Below are positions 1 through 6,901 of a stretch of DNA of 9,820 nucleotides, piece by piece. The notes under the pieces were generated by a model. The model searched no databases. It was not told the origin of the DNA and saw only the letters and a program-made list of their open reading frames with translations. The stretch is from NCBI GenBank assembly GCA_937959065.1, contig CALGOI010000366.1:1-9820 (forward strand), read 5' to 3'. The position numbers were made by a program, and so were the translations under genes. Numbering within the stretch: position 1 is the first letter of the stretch; the number at the start of each line of letters is the position of its first letter. The stretch comes from an uncultured Ignavibacteriota bacterium (lineage in GTDB: Bacteria > Bacteroidota > Ignavibacteria > Tepidaquicellales > Tepidaquicellaceae).

Positions 1-942
1 GAAGACAAACAGCCGCTTAACATGATTCTCGACGATGGTGGCGACCTTACCAATATAGTTCTCGATAAATACCCGGAATTAGCAAAAGATATAAAAGGTA
101 TCACCGAGGAAACTACAACAGGTGTTCTAAGATTGTACGAGAGAATGAAAAAGGGTACATTACCGGTGCCATGTATCAATGTGAATGACTCCGTAACCAA
201 ATCTAAATTCGACAATAAATACGGGTGCCGTGAATCCCTTGTTGACGCTATCAGAAGAGGTACTGATGTTATGCTTGCCGGTAAAGTTGCTGTTGTATGC
301 GGTTACGGTGATGTAGGTAAAGGTTCTGCACAATCCCTAAGAGGCGCAGGGGCGAGAGTACTTGTTACTGAGATCGACCCTATCTGTGCATTACAGGCAG
401 CCATGGAAGGATACCAGGTTGTATTACTTGAGGAAGTAGCCGATAAAGTGGACATCTTTGTAACTGCAACAGGTAATAAAGACATTATCAGCGGAGACAT
501 TTTCAAGAAAATGAAAGATAAAGCCATCGTTTGTAATATCGGTCACTTCGATAACGAGATAGACATGGCATGGCTTAATTCTAATTATGGCGATACAAAA
601 GATACTTTAAAACCTCAGGTAGATATTTACAATATAGACGGAAAAGATATCATTGTTCTTGCTGAAGGAAGACTTGTAAATCTTGGTGTGGCAATGGGAC
701 ATCCTTCATTTGTTATGTCAAACTCGTTCAGCAACCAGGTACTTGCACAGATCGAACTATGGAACTACAACGATAAGTATGAGAACAAGGTATATGTATT
801 ACCTAAACATCTCGATGAAAAAGTAGCAGCTCTCCACTTAGAAAAAGTCGGAGCTAAATTAACCAAACTAAGCAAAGAACAGGCAGATTATATTGGCGTC
901 GAAGTCGACGGACCATATAAATCTGACATGTACCGCTATTAA
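1..942 (+). CDS. ahcY: S-adenosylhomocysteinase (adenosylhomocysteinase), 5'-truncated by window edge
   Basis: Reversibly hydrolyses S-adenosylhomocysteine to adenosine and homocysteine in the cytoplasm. This removes the product inhibitor of methyltransferases in the activated methyl cycle. The frame is open from base 1, so the ATG at 22 is an internal Met (LNMILDDGGDLTN) and about 120-150 N-terminal residues lie off the window; 313 residues are visible. Family landmarks are the substrate/catalytic segment VNDSVTKSKFDN followed by YGCRESL, the Rossmann NAD loop GYGDVGKG (301-324), the NIGHFDNEID segment, NSFSNQVLAQIELW, and the C-terminal tail GPYKSDMYRY, whose Lys and Tyr reach the cofactor of the neighbouring subunit in this tetrameric family. 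The stop codon lies inside the AT-rich heptamer array described separately. No terminator is visible directly downstream. The identification is secure. Confidence 0.97.
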   Translation, partial: EDKQPLNMILDDGGDLTNIVLDKYPELAKDIKGITEETTTGVLRLYERMKKGTLPVPCINVNDSVTKSKFDNKYGCRESLVDAIRRGTDVMLAGKVAVVCGYGDVGKGSAQSLRGAGARVLVTEIDPICALQAAMEGYQVVLLEEVADKVDIFVTATGNKDIISGDIFKKMKDKAIVCNIGHFDNEIDMAWLNSNYGDTKDTLKPQVDIYNIDGKDIIVLAEGRLVNLGVAMGHPSFVMSNSFSNQVLAQIELWNYNDKYENKVYVLPKHLDEKVAALHLEKVGAKLTKLSKEQADYIGVEVDGPYKSDMYRY

Positions 943-966
943 TTATTAGTTTTTAATCTTTAATGT
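939..966 (+). repeat. Left AT-rich heptamer array flanking the four-helix-bundle ORF
   Basis: Four consecutive 7-mers read TTAATTA, TTAGTTT, TTAATCT and TTAATGT. They begin at the last bases of ahcY. The reverse complement of 939-965 matches 1347-1373 at 21 of 27 positions by hand alignment. The two arrays therefore form an imperfect inverted repeat around the small ORF between them. AT-richness makes part of the match trivial, but the shared 7-bp period on both sides is harder to dismiss. Confidence 0.5.
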
Positions 967-976
967 ATAATATTCT

Positions 977-1333
977 TTGGAAAAAGATAATATTATAAAA
1001 GAGAAAAGTTATAATTTTGCATTAAGGATTATTAAGCTGTACAAATATTTGATTGAAAATAAAAAGGAATTTGTTCTTTCTAAACAATTGTTGAGATGTG
1101 GAACTTCAATTGGTGCAAATGTTGAAGAATCAATTGGCGGTTCAACTAAAAAAGAATTTGTTTCAAAGCTCTTCATTGCGTATAAGGAAGCCAGGGAAGC
1201 TCATTATTGGATTAGATTGCTTAAAGATTCAAAATATATAACTTCCCGGGAAGCAATTTCTTTATTATCTGACAATGAAGAGATTCAAAAGATTCTCGGA
1301 AAGATTATCTCAACATCTAGAAAGAAAATATGA
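977..1333 (+). CDS. S23-type four-helix-bundle protein (23S rRNA intervening-sequence protein family)
   Basis: A 118-residue, Lys/Glu-rich, all-helical protein without signal peptide or membrane segment, so presumably cytoplasmic. The core pattern LRCGTSIGANVEESIGG, followed by KLFIAYKEAREAHYWIRLL, is the signature of the S23/IVP four-helix-bundle family. That family is encoded inside 23S rRNA intervening sequences in some bacteria and as scattered free-standing genes in Bacteroidota-like genomes; its biochemical role is not established. The start is TTG at 977. An in-frame stop sits at 968-970 and no ATG occurs before the conserved region, so TTG (giving MEKDNIIKEKSYNFA) is the best choice. 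The length fits the family, so the gene looks intact. It is flanked by inverted AT-rich heptamer arrays and lies between ahcY and a tRNA, not in an rRNA operon. Confidence 0.9.
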   Translation: MEKDNIIKEKSYNFALRIIKLYKYLIENKKEFVLSKQLLRCGTSIGANVEESIGGSTKKEFVSKLFIAYKEAREAHYWIRLLKDSKYITSREAISLLSDNEEIQKILGKIISTSRKKI

Positions 1334-1346
1334 TAAAATTATTATA

Positions 1347-1388
1347 CATTAATAATTAATCATTAATCATTAATCATTAATAATTAAA
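1347..1388 (+). repeat. Right AT-rich tandem heptamer array
   Basis: Six contiguous 7-mers read CATTAAT, AATTAAT, CATTAAT, CATTAAT, CATTAAT and AATTAAA. The array starts 13 bases after the four-helix-bundle stop and ends 3 bases before the tRNA. Its reverse complement (ATTAATG units) resembles the array at 939-966, so the two arrays are inverted relative to one another. Confidence 0.75.
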
Positions 1389-1391
1389 TAA

Positions 1392-1464
1392 GCTATCGTA
1401 GCTCAGCTGGTAGAGCAGCTCATTCGTAATGAGCAGGTCACCGGTTCAACTCCGGTCGATAGCT
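1392..1464 (+). tRNA. tRNA-Thr (anticodon CGT)
   Basis: A full cloverleaf can be drawn by hand. The acceptor arm is GCTATCG (1392-1398) with CGATAGC (1457-1463), and the D stem is GCTC/GAGC (1401-1404 and 1413-1416). The anticodon stem is GCTCA/TGAGC (1418-1422 and 1430-1434) around loop TTCGTAA, with anticodon CGT at 1425-1427, decoding ACG. A 5-nt variable loop is followed by T stem ACCGG/CCGGT with loop TTCAACT. All stems are fully paired. The discriminator base is T1464 and the 3' CCA is not encoded. The gene is followed at once by a strong terminator, so it is probably transcribed as a single-tRNA unit or as the end of the upstream transcript. Confidence 0.96.
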
Positions 1465-1474
1465 CATATTATTC

Positions 1475-1506
1475 ACCCTGCAAATTAATTTTTGCAGGGT
1501 TTTTTT
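1475..1506 (+). terminator. Rho-independent terminator of the tRNA-Thr
   Basis: A perfect 10-bp stem, ACCCTGCAAA (1475-1484) with TTTGCAGGGT (1491-1500), encloses a 6-nt loop and runs into seven T residues (1500-1506). It starts 11 bases after the tRNA end. Confidence 0.93.
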
Positions 1507-1604
1507 ATTAACTTATTAACAATCACCTGTTAATATCCCTGTTAGTAATTATTTAACGTCCATTTTACGGTTTTCCGCATCATTTACGATAACACACAAA
1601 AGTA

Positions 1605-1612
1605 TAATTTTG
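1605..1612 (+). promoter_or_regulatory. Possible -7 element upstream of the potassium channel gene
   Basis: TAATTTTG matches the TAnnTTTG form of the Bacteroidota -7 box and lies 50 bases before the chosen ATG, inside the 1507-1662 gap. No convincing TTG -33 box is found at the expected distance, so this is only a candidate. I see nothing else in that gap. Confidence 0.25.
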
Positions 1613-1662
1613 AAAAAATAATAAGTTTTTTATGATTTCTGTATTGGCTAAATTTGAAGAAT

Positions 1663-2670
1663 ATGTCAGGAAACATCTTCAAAAGATTATATTCGTCCGG
1701 TGCAGGTTTATTGATCACTATTATTGTTGGAACACTGGGGTATTGGATAATATTTGAGCAAAATTACTCTTTGTTCGACTGCTTCTTTATGACCTTCATT
1801 ACCGTTACTACCATTGGATTTGGAGAGGTTATACCATTGGATCAGTATTACGGAGCAAGATTTTTTACAGTGATAATTGCCTTATCCGGAATAGGCTTCA
1901 TTACATATTTTGTTTCCACTCTTGCCGGAACCATTATTGAAGGATACTTTAAAGAAAACTATCAAAAAAGTAAAAGGAATAAAATGATTGGAAAATTAGA
2001 AAATCATTATATACTATGCGGAGTTAACCCCTATACAAATAAGATAATTGAGGAATTAGCAATTACAGGCAGGGAACACGTCATAATCGATACGGATGTT
2101 GAAAATATTGCAAAGATCGTAGAACGTTTCAAAAATGAATATTATATCGAAGGAGATGCTACTGAAGATGATATTTTAAAAACTGCCGGCATTGAAAAAG
2201 CGATTGGAGTATTTGCTGCCACTCAAGATGATAATGTTAATCTGGTGATCAGCTTATCGGCGAAACGTCTGAATCCATCAGCCAGGGTGGTGGCTTTCTG
2301 CTTTAACCATAAAAATGTTGAAAAACTGATGCTTGCAGGTGCCGATAAAGTCGTATCCCCTACAAATATCGGGGGAATGCGCCTCGCATCAGAGATGATC
2401 CGGCCTACTGTGACTAATTTCCTGGATAATATGCTAAGAGAAGACAGTAAAACCTTTAGAATTGAGGAAATAAAGATTCCGGAGAAACATAAAGGAAAGG
2501 AATTGCGAGATTTAAACATTTCCGGATTCAAGTGTACACTTCTAATGGCTATAAGGACAGGACAAAATTGGATGTTTAAACCGGAGGATGACTATATTCT
2601 CAAAACAGGGGATATACTTGTAGTGATGACTACACCAAACGAAAGGAATGAATTATTGAATATGCTATAA
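1663..2670 (+). CDS. Two-TM potassium channel with cytoplasmic RCK (TrkA-N/TrkA-C) domain, MthK-like
   Basis: An inner-membrane ion channel of 335 residues. TM1 (about 14-31) leads to a pore helix and selectivity filter TTIGFGE (49-55). TM2 (about 66-92) follows, then a charged linker (97-115) and a cytoplasmic regulatory domain. RCK-N spans about 116-255, with beta-strand YILCG, the acidic strand-2 end VIIDTD, and GDATEDDILKTAGI (164-177). RCK-C spans about 265-335 and ends with the typical GDILVVMTT strand. In RCK proteins this domain assembles into a ligand-gated ring. The filter has Glu where Asp is usual (GFGD/GYGD). The first Rossmann loop reads CGVNPYT rather than GxGxxG, resembling MthK-type (ion-gated) RCKs more than NAD-binding TrkA; this comparison is from memory. 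I chose ATG 1663 over an in-frame TTG at 1654 (three extra residues). Ligand and physiological role are unknown. Confidence 0.92.
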   Translation: MSGNIFKRLYSSGAGLLITIIVGTLGYWIIFEQNYSLFDCFFMTFITVTTIGFGEVIPLDQYYGARFFTVIIALSGIGFITYFVSTLAGTIIEGYFKENYQKSKRNKMIGKLENHYILCGVNPYTNKIIEELAITGREHVIIDTDVENIAKIVERFKNEYYIEGDATEDDILKTAGIEKAIGVFAATQDDNVNLVISLSAKRLNPSARVVAFCFNHKNVEKLMLAGADKVVSPTNIGGMRLASEMIRPTVTNFLDNMLREDSKTFRIEEIKIPEKHKGKELRDLNISGFKCTLLMAIRTGQNWMFKPEDDYILKTGDILVVMTTPNERNELLNML

Positions 2671-2751
2671 ATAACTTTATCTAAACAATTATACCTATTA
2701 ATAATATATACCTCTTAAATAACTTTATATAATGTTTTATATAATTTAAAG

Positions 2752-2785
2752 AAAAGCTCTCAATGTTTCCACTGAGAGCTTTTTT
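2752..2785 (+). terminator. Rho-independent terminator, probably bidirectional between convergent genes
   Basis: An 11-bp perfect stem, AAAAGCTCTCA (2752-2762) with TGAGAGCTTTT (2773-2783), has a 10-nt loop and a T run at 2780-2785. It ends the channel transcript. Read from the minus strand it gives TTTTCTTT after the stem, so it can also terminate the usher operon that stops at 2851. Confidence 0.88.
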
Positions 2786-2787
2786 AG

Positions 2788-2812
2788 CTTTGAAATTTCG
2801 CAAATTTCAAAG
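2788..2812. repeat. Second perfect inverted repeat next to the terminator
   Basis: CTTTGAAATTT (2788-2798) and AAATTTCAAAG (2802-2812) form an 11-bp perfect stem around the 3-nt loop CGC. It starts two bases after the T run of the terminator. There is no T run on either side, so it is not itself a standard terminator. For the minus-strand transcript it lies just before the terminator hairpin and may stabilise the 3' end. Confidence 0.6.
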
Positions 2813-2850
2813 TTTACCCTAATTATTATTTACTCACTTACTCCAAAAAC

Positions 2851-5800
2851 CTACTGCTCTCGTGGTTTCCCACGTCCTTTTTTGTCGTAGTATTCGCCTT
2901 CGATCCTCAGGAATTCCTCTTTTTCCTCATCAGTCAGGATTGGTATTCGTATTACCTGACCGGGGTAGATAAGATTTGGATTTACTATCTCCTGTTTTAC
3001 TCCCGGGGGAGCAGAGATTATACCGTTCTTATTGGCTTCCCAGATCGCCGGCCATAGATGCGGATTATCGTAATGCTGTCTCATGCCCGCAATCTTCCAG
3101 AGACAGTCTCCCTTTACAACTGTATATTCTGTGTACTGTGGTTCTTTTTCTTTCTGTTCTAACTCTTTTTCCCACTGCTCAAGCTTTGCTTTCAATGCTT
3201 CATATCTTTCCGCAAATTCAGGTAATGACTTATACTCAGATGCTGCGATATCATTAAAGAACTCTCTTCTTGCTTCTTCAGGTGTGCCTAATCTCTTGTT
3301 TACGCGCTCTTCTGTATGGATAAATTTCGCTCTGAAGCTTGCAATCTCCTGTTCATCCAGGTTTGGTATTGTGCTGTTATCAAGCTTTAGTACGAAATTA
3401 ATATCTTTTGTCTCACCTGCCTCCTCGTCATCCGATATTGTAAAATCTATCGATTCAGGAGTCTCAGCACCCAGCATAGCAACCATCCCGGAGTCCACAT
3501 ACGCAGTATATTCGCCGGGTAATAAACCAAGATAGTATAATGTGCCGTCGTTGAATGATGTTATTACCTTATCTTCTTCATTCTCATGATTATATATATG
3601 GATTTTTACGCTCGGTAATGGTATCTCTGCGCCGTCTTTTATGGCTACCACGCTTCCATATACTTCTTCTGAGAAATAGAACGGTATCTCAACAAGTTTA
3701 ATCTGATTTGGATCTGTTACTAGTGCAAACTTTTCAAATTTCGGTTGTAAGAAAGGATTCTTTCCGGAGAGGGGATTGATTATTACGTCATACTCTTTGT
3801 ATGGGCTCAATTCACTCGCTATAAGAATTCCTTCATCGTTTCTCTCCATCGATACATTCTGATTGAATTTAAGATCTATATCATCTACAATCAATTCGTC
3901 TTTATCATATACTCCGTTATTATTAGCGTCCTGGAACATTCTGAATGCTACACCGCCGGTTCCTACACTTTTTCTGTTTGTTGTAAAAATATTTTCATTG
4001 GCGTTATCATAACCTATAGTTCCATGAACATTGAACACAAGTGATTTATCATCAGCAATCGTATTGGTTACTGCAAAAGGGAATTCATATCTGAATACCA
4101 CGTTAAATGATGAAAAATCGTACTGAAGATCATTTGAATAATTAAATTCTACACGCGCATTACGTGTAATGTTGCTTGAATAGCTGATCCTTGCATGTGA
4201 GAATTTTTTGTTTACTCCATCATATTTTAAAGTTGCACTTATGTACTTTCCTGACATAAAATCAGGTGTAATAACATTTAGAAATGATGCAGGTGTGCTA
4301 AGACCAAACTTTACTTCACGTCTTACCCCGGTAGAATATTGTGACTTCTCCTCTGAATATGAATAATTAACAGACGGACTGAAATTTAATATAGAGAAAT
4401 TTGTACCGGCTTCTAATCTGTAGCGCTCTCCATCAGGAAGTTTTTCATATAATCCCTGTCCCTGTAATCCCATTCTTATACCCAAAATCTCGAGTGGAAT
4501 ACCAGCTGTAATTTCAGCATCTTCTTCAAGCTTTCTTATATTGTAAATGGCATTTTGCTTATACTTGGTATACCTCAAGCTGAATGACTGAAGATTGAAA
4601 TATGAAGCACTTAATGAAACTCTGTGGTATAGCTCCGGGGCAATTGTATAATTAAACAAATAATCATCGAGGAATCTGCCGGATAGGGAATTGAAGAATA
4701 TTGGATTTGCAAATACTTTACCATCTGTTGATGTAAAATCGACTCCCGTTCTGTTAGTTAACCATGAAGTCAGACCATATCCAACGCTGCCGTGATAAAT
4801 CATATCCTTGGAGTCGTTCTGACGGCCGATATTCAAATAATACTGAAAATCACCCTCCGGAAGGTAATCAAATGGAACCTGTATACGTCTGTTATTTTCG
4901 ATCAATTGTCCGTCAGGACTGTAAATTCTTAATTCAATCGTGTTTGAACCGTACGTCATTGGAATTTTGAACTGGTAATTCCCGTTATCATCAGCTTTTG
5001 TATATGCTACCATTTCGTTGTTAATGAATAGCTCGACGTCGCTCAAAGGAATAGTTTTATCAACTAACGTATAAGTACCAAAATTTCCTTCTACTTCGAA
5101 TGGCGCATTTGTAAGAGTAATCCCGGTATACGGGTGAGGATCGATTCCTCTGGATTGCAACTTTGTTCCAACTAGTACCTGGTTTAATAAATTATTATCA
5201 CCAAATACGTATCTCCAGTTTATATCATAATCAAATTTGCTTGAGAAATGCGACTCATTTCCGCTTAAGTTAATATTTAAATCTCCACCCACTACTTCAC
5301 TTCCTGAATTAATGCTGTAACTGTAATTCGGATAAGCTCCTTCTGAGTAACTGGATGAGAAGAAATAGTCTATGAACTCACCTTTGAGCCAGTTTTTGGA
5401 TCTTTTAAATAAAAGGGGGGTTTCCTTTGTAACCGATTCTTTTTCCAGTAACGCATCCCTTAAGTTTTCTCTTTTTGCTTTTGCCTCGATCGGAGTTCCT
5501 GTCTCAGAGTACAAAGCTAAAGATAACTGGCTTAAATCGACCTGTATTTCCATATCGAAAGCTTCAGCAAGAACTTTGGGGTTCATATATACTTCATCTT
5601 CGATAACTACAAAATCTTTTTTGGAAAACTGTACGGTTTTTCCATTAAATGAAATCTCTCTCGAATTTAAATCTATCATATACTCCCGTCCGGAATACAT
5701 ATAGTAACCCGAGATCCTTTCACCCGTCCTGTTGTTGTTAATCTGTAATGAGGAAAAGAATGCCTGAACCGGTATATATGTATCGTCTCCTTGATAATAA

Positions 5801-6045
5801 CAGGTAAATAATGTGCTGACTAAACCTGCGTAATTGAAATTCAAATACATTTCTTCAGGACCGACTTCAGACTCTTTTTCAATTATCTTATCCTCGCTGT
5901 CTTCGTAATCCATTAACTCACTTGTCGAAGATGTATCAGCAGTACGTGAGTCATCCCCGGCAGTCTTATTATCCTGTGCTTGAATTGACAAATTCAAACA
6001 CAAAATTACAAAGAACAGATATGTGAGTAAGAAAACTTTTTTCAT
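2851..6045 (-). CDS. Usher-like outer-membrane protein with C-terminal LysM domain
   Basis: Probable outer-membrane assembly platform for the DUF4402 subunits encoded upstream; 1064 residues. Residues 1-23 are a signal peptide and 26-66 an acidic low-complexity stretch. An N-terminal periplasmic-type alpha/beta domain spans about 66-180, followed by many amphipathic beta strands (about 215-690). Within the barrel, 312-392 looks like an usher plug/Ig domain: IPLSDVELFINNEMV, then GNYQFKIPMTYGSNTIELRI and VPFDYLPEGDFQYYLNIGR, the same order of elements as in FimD/PapC. Two C-terminal beta domains follow (about 695-790 and 792-890), the first opening with an acidic loop DANNNGVYDKDE (706-717). 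Residues 895-970 are charged and helical. Residues 972-1037 form a LysM domain (YTVVKGDCLWKIA ... NPNLIYPGQVIRIP). The usher role is inferred from architecture and neighbours; the LysM is clear. The ATG overlaps the chaperone stop as TAATG, implying translational coupling. Confidence 0.82.
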   Translation of the reverse strand: MKKVFLLTYLFFVILCLNLSIQAQDNKTAGDDSRTADTSSTSELMDYEDSEDKIIEKESEVGPEEMYLNFNYAGLVSTLFTCYYQGDDTYIPVQAFFSSLQINNNRTGERISGYYMYSGREYMIDLNSREISFNGKTVQFSKKDFVVIEDEVYMNPKVLAEAFDMEIQVDLSQLSLALYSETGTPIEAKAKRENLRDALLEKESVTKETPLLFKRSKNWLKGEFIDYFFSSSYSEGAYPNYSYSINSGSEVVGGDLNINLSGNESHFSSKFDYDINWRYVFGDNNLLNQVLVGTKLQSRGIDPHPYTGITLTNAPFEVEGNFGTYTLVDKTIPLSDVELFINNEMVAYTKADDNGNYQFKIPMTYGSNTIELRIYSPDGQLIENNRRIQVPFDYLPEGDFQYYLNIGRQNDSKDMIYHGSVGYGLTSWLTNRTGVDFTSTDGKVFANPIFFNSLSGRFLDDYLFNYTIAPELYHRVSLSASYFNLQSFSLRYTKYKQNAIYNIRKLEEDAEITAGIPLEILGIRMGLQGQGLYEKLPDGERYRLEAGTNFSILNFSPSVNYSYSEEKSQYSTGVRREVKFGLSTPASFLNVITPDFMSGKYISATLKYDGVNKKFSHARISYSSNITRNARVEFNYSNDLQYDFSSFNVVFRYEFPFAVTNTIADDKSLVFNVHGTIGYDNANENIFTTNRKSVGTGGVAFRMFQDANNNGVYDKDELIVDDIDLKFNQNVSMERNDEGILIASELSPYKEYDVIINPLSGKNPFLQPKFEKFALVTDPNQIKLVEIPFYFSEEVYGSVVAIKDGAEIPLPSVKIHIYNHENEEDKVITSFNDGTLYYLGLLPGEYTAYVDSGMVAMLGAETPESIDFTISDDEEAGETKDINFVLKLDNSTIPNLDEQEIASFRAKFIHTEERVNKRLGTPEEARREFFNDIAASEYKSLPEFAERYEALKAKLEQWEKELEQKEKEPQYTEYTVVKGDCLWKIAGMRQHYDNPHLWPAIWEANKNGIISAPPGVKQEIVNPNLIYPGQVIRIPILTDEEKEEFLRIEGEYYDKKGRGKPREQ

Positions 6046-6866
6046 TACTTGATACTAACGGTTACAGTTTTAGTTATAGGTGTTTTTAAAGGCTTATCAC
6101 TTAAAGGAATATCAGGATTAGTATCCGCAGTGATTATTACTTCAGCTTTATATTCGCCCGGCTTTAAGTCTTCAAGCTTAAATGAATTCTTTCTTGTCAT
6201 CCCGTAGTAAACAGTAAAATACTGTGTCTGTTCAGTGACAAGGCTGCCTGAAGCATCATAAAGCTTTACTGTTGACCCGGCAAAAAACGGATAATCTCCC
6301 TGTACTTCAAGCGGTACATTGATATTCAGATATTGATCGTCAATATCTGTTGTTATCTCTGCGAGATTTACACTGTTCTCATACCGCTTGTTCTTGTAGA
6401 TAACAGTAGTTACCTGGTTAAGAACAAAGTTTATCGAAGCAGAAAGGGAAGTAGATGTATCTGTAATAACCTGTTTCGATTGAGATGAAGTTATAATCCT
6501 GGTCCAGTATGTACCTTCTTTCATATTCTTTTGCGGCTTTACAGTCATTCTGACTGTTTGCTTTTCTCCCGGTTTAAGTGAGAATTTTTTAGGAAAAGCG
6601 TTAACCATGTCAGTAAGATCGTAATCCATGTTTATATTACTTGAATCTGAATAAAGCATGGTTACATTGCCCTGGTCATCCGATGCAGGATAGCCGAACT
6701 TAAAGAATATTGAGATTTCCTGGGTTTCAGTGGTTTGGTTTGAGACCAGGAAAGTACCAAACTGGTTCTTTTGGTCCACCAGTACCACGTAAGGTGATAT
6801 CACTATCTGTGCGAAAGCAGATGCAGATATCAAAAGTGCGATTAGGGTAAATGCTAATGTTTTCAA
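6045..6866 (-). CDS. PapD-like periplasmic pilus-assembly chaperone
   Basis: A 273-residue protein with signal peptide ending AFA|Q (cleavage 19/20). It has two Ig-like domains in the order of fimbrial chaperones. Domain 1 (about 20-155) carries VISPYVVLVD, FGTFLVSNQTTETQEISIFF, then FPKKFSLKPGEKQTVRM (91-107) and MKEGTYWTRIIT (115-126). The last two blocks are the typical P..F.L.PG..Q.VR and EG.Y..RI signatures of PapD/CsuC-type chaperones. An alternating hydrophobic strand, INFVLNQVTTVIYK, corresponds to the G1 donor strand region. Domain 2 covers the rest. No Arg is seen in the first strand where PapD has its subunit-anchoring Arg, so C-terminal carboxylate anchoring may differ. There are no cysteines. 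It ends one base into the usher start and lies 35 bases downstream of a DUF4402-like gene. Its likely job is folding and delivering those subunits to the usher. Confidence 0.85.
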   Translation of the reverse strand: MKTLAFTLIALLISASAFAQIVISPYVVLVDQKNQFGTFLVSNQTTETQEISIFFKFGYPASDDQGNVTMLYSDSSNINMDYDLTDMVNAFPKKFSLKPGEKQTVRMTVKPQKNMKEGTYWTRIITSSQSKQVITDTSTSLSASINFVLNQVTTVIYKNKRYENSVNLAEITTDIDDQYLNINVPLEVQGDYPFFAGSTVKLYDASGSLVTEQTQYFTVYYGMTRKNSFKLEDLKPGEYKAEVIITADTNPDIPLSDKPLKTPITKTVTVSIK

Positions 6867-6901
6867 AGCTATTGGTTTTTCTTTATAGAAAAATTTAATT
6901 T

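Noticed and set aside
303..527. Open frame on the minus strand inside ahcY
   Set aside because: Lies wholly antisense to a strongly conserved gene; its protein shows no domain and a shadow-like composition.
1347..1388. CRISPR-like array
   Set aside because: The repeats are contiguous 7-mers without spacers; no cas genes are present.
1632..1757. ATG-started + frame overlapping the channel start (MISVLAKFEEY...)
   Set aside because: Short, out of frame with the channel, runs into the TM1 coding region and turns into an unlikely Cys/Trp/Tyr-rich tail.
2223..2531. Minus-strand frame inside the channel gene
   Set aside because: Antisense shadow of the RCK coding sequence, with no start context or recognisable motif.
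2669..2728. 12-bp direct repeat AAATAACTTTAT at 2669-2680 and 2717-2728
   Set aside because: Simple AT-rich sequence overlapping a stop codon, with no flanking structure; not enough to call an att site or element.
2976..3535. Two plus-strand frames opposite the C-terminal part of the usher
   Set aside because: They mirror the LysM and linker codons; Ser/Leu/Phe-rich shadow composition and no independent support.
4764..5704. Plus-strand frames opposite the usher barrel (4764-4970 and 5372-5704)
   Set aside because: Antisense to a continuous 1064-codon frame with clear domains.
6876..6893. TTTTTCT / AGAAAAA 7-bp stem between the divergent subunit and the chaperone
   Set aside because: Almost pure A-T pairing in a 35-base gap; weak, and expected by chance at this base composition.
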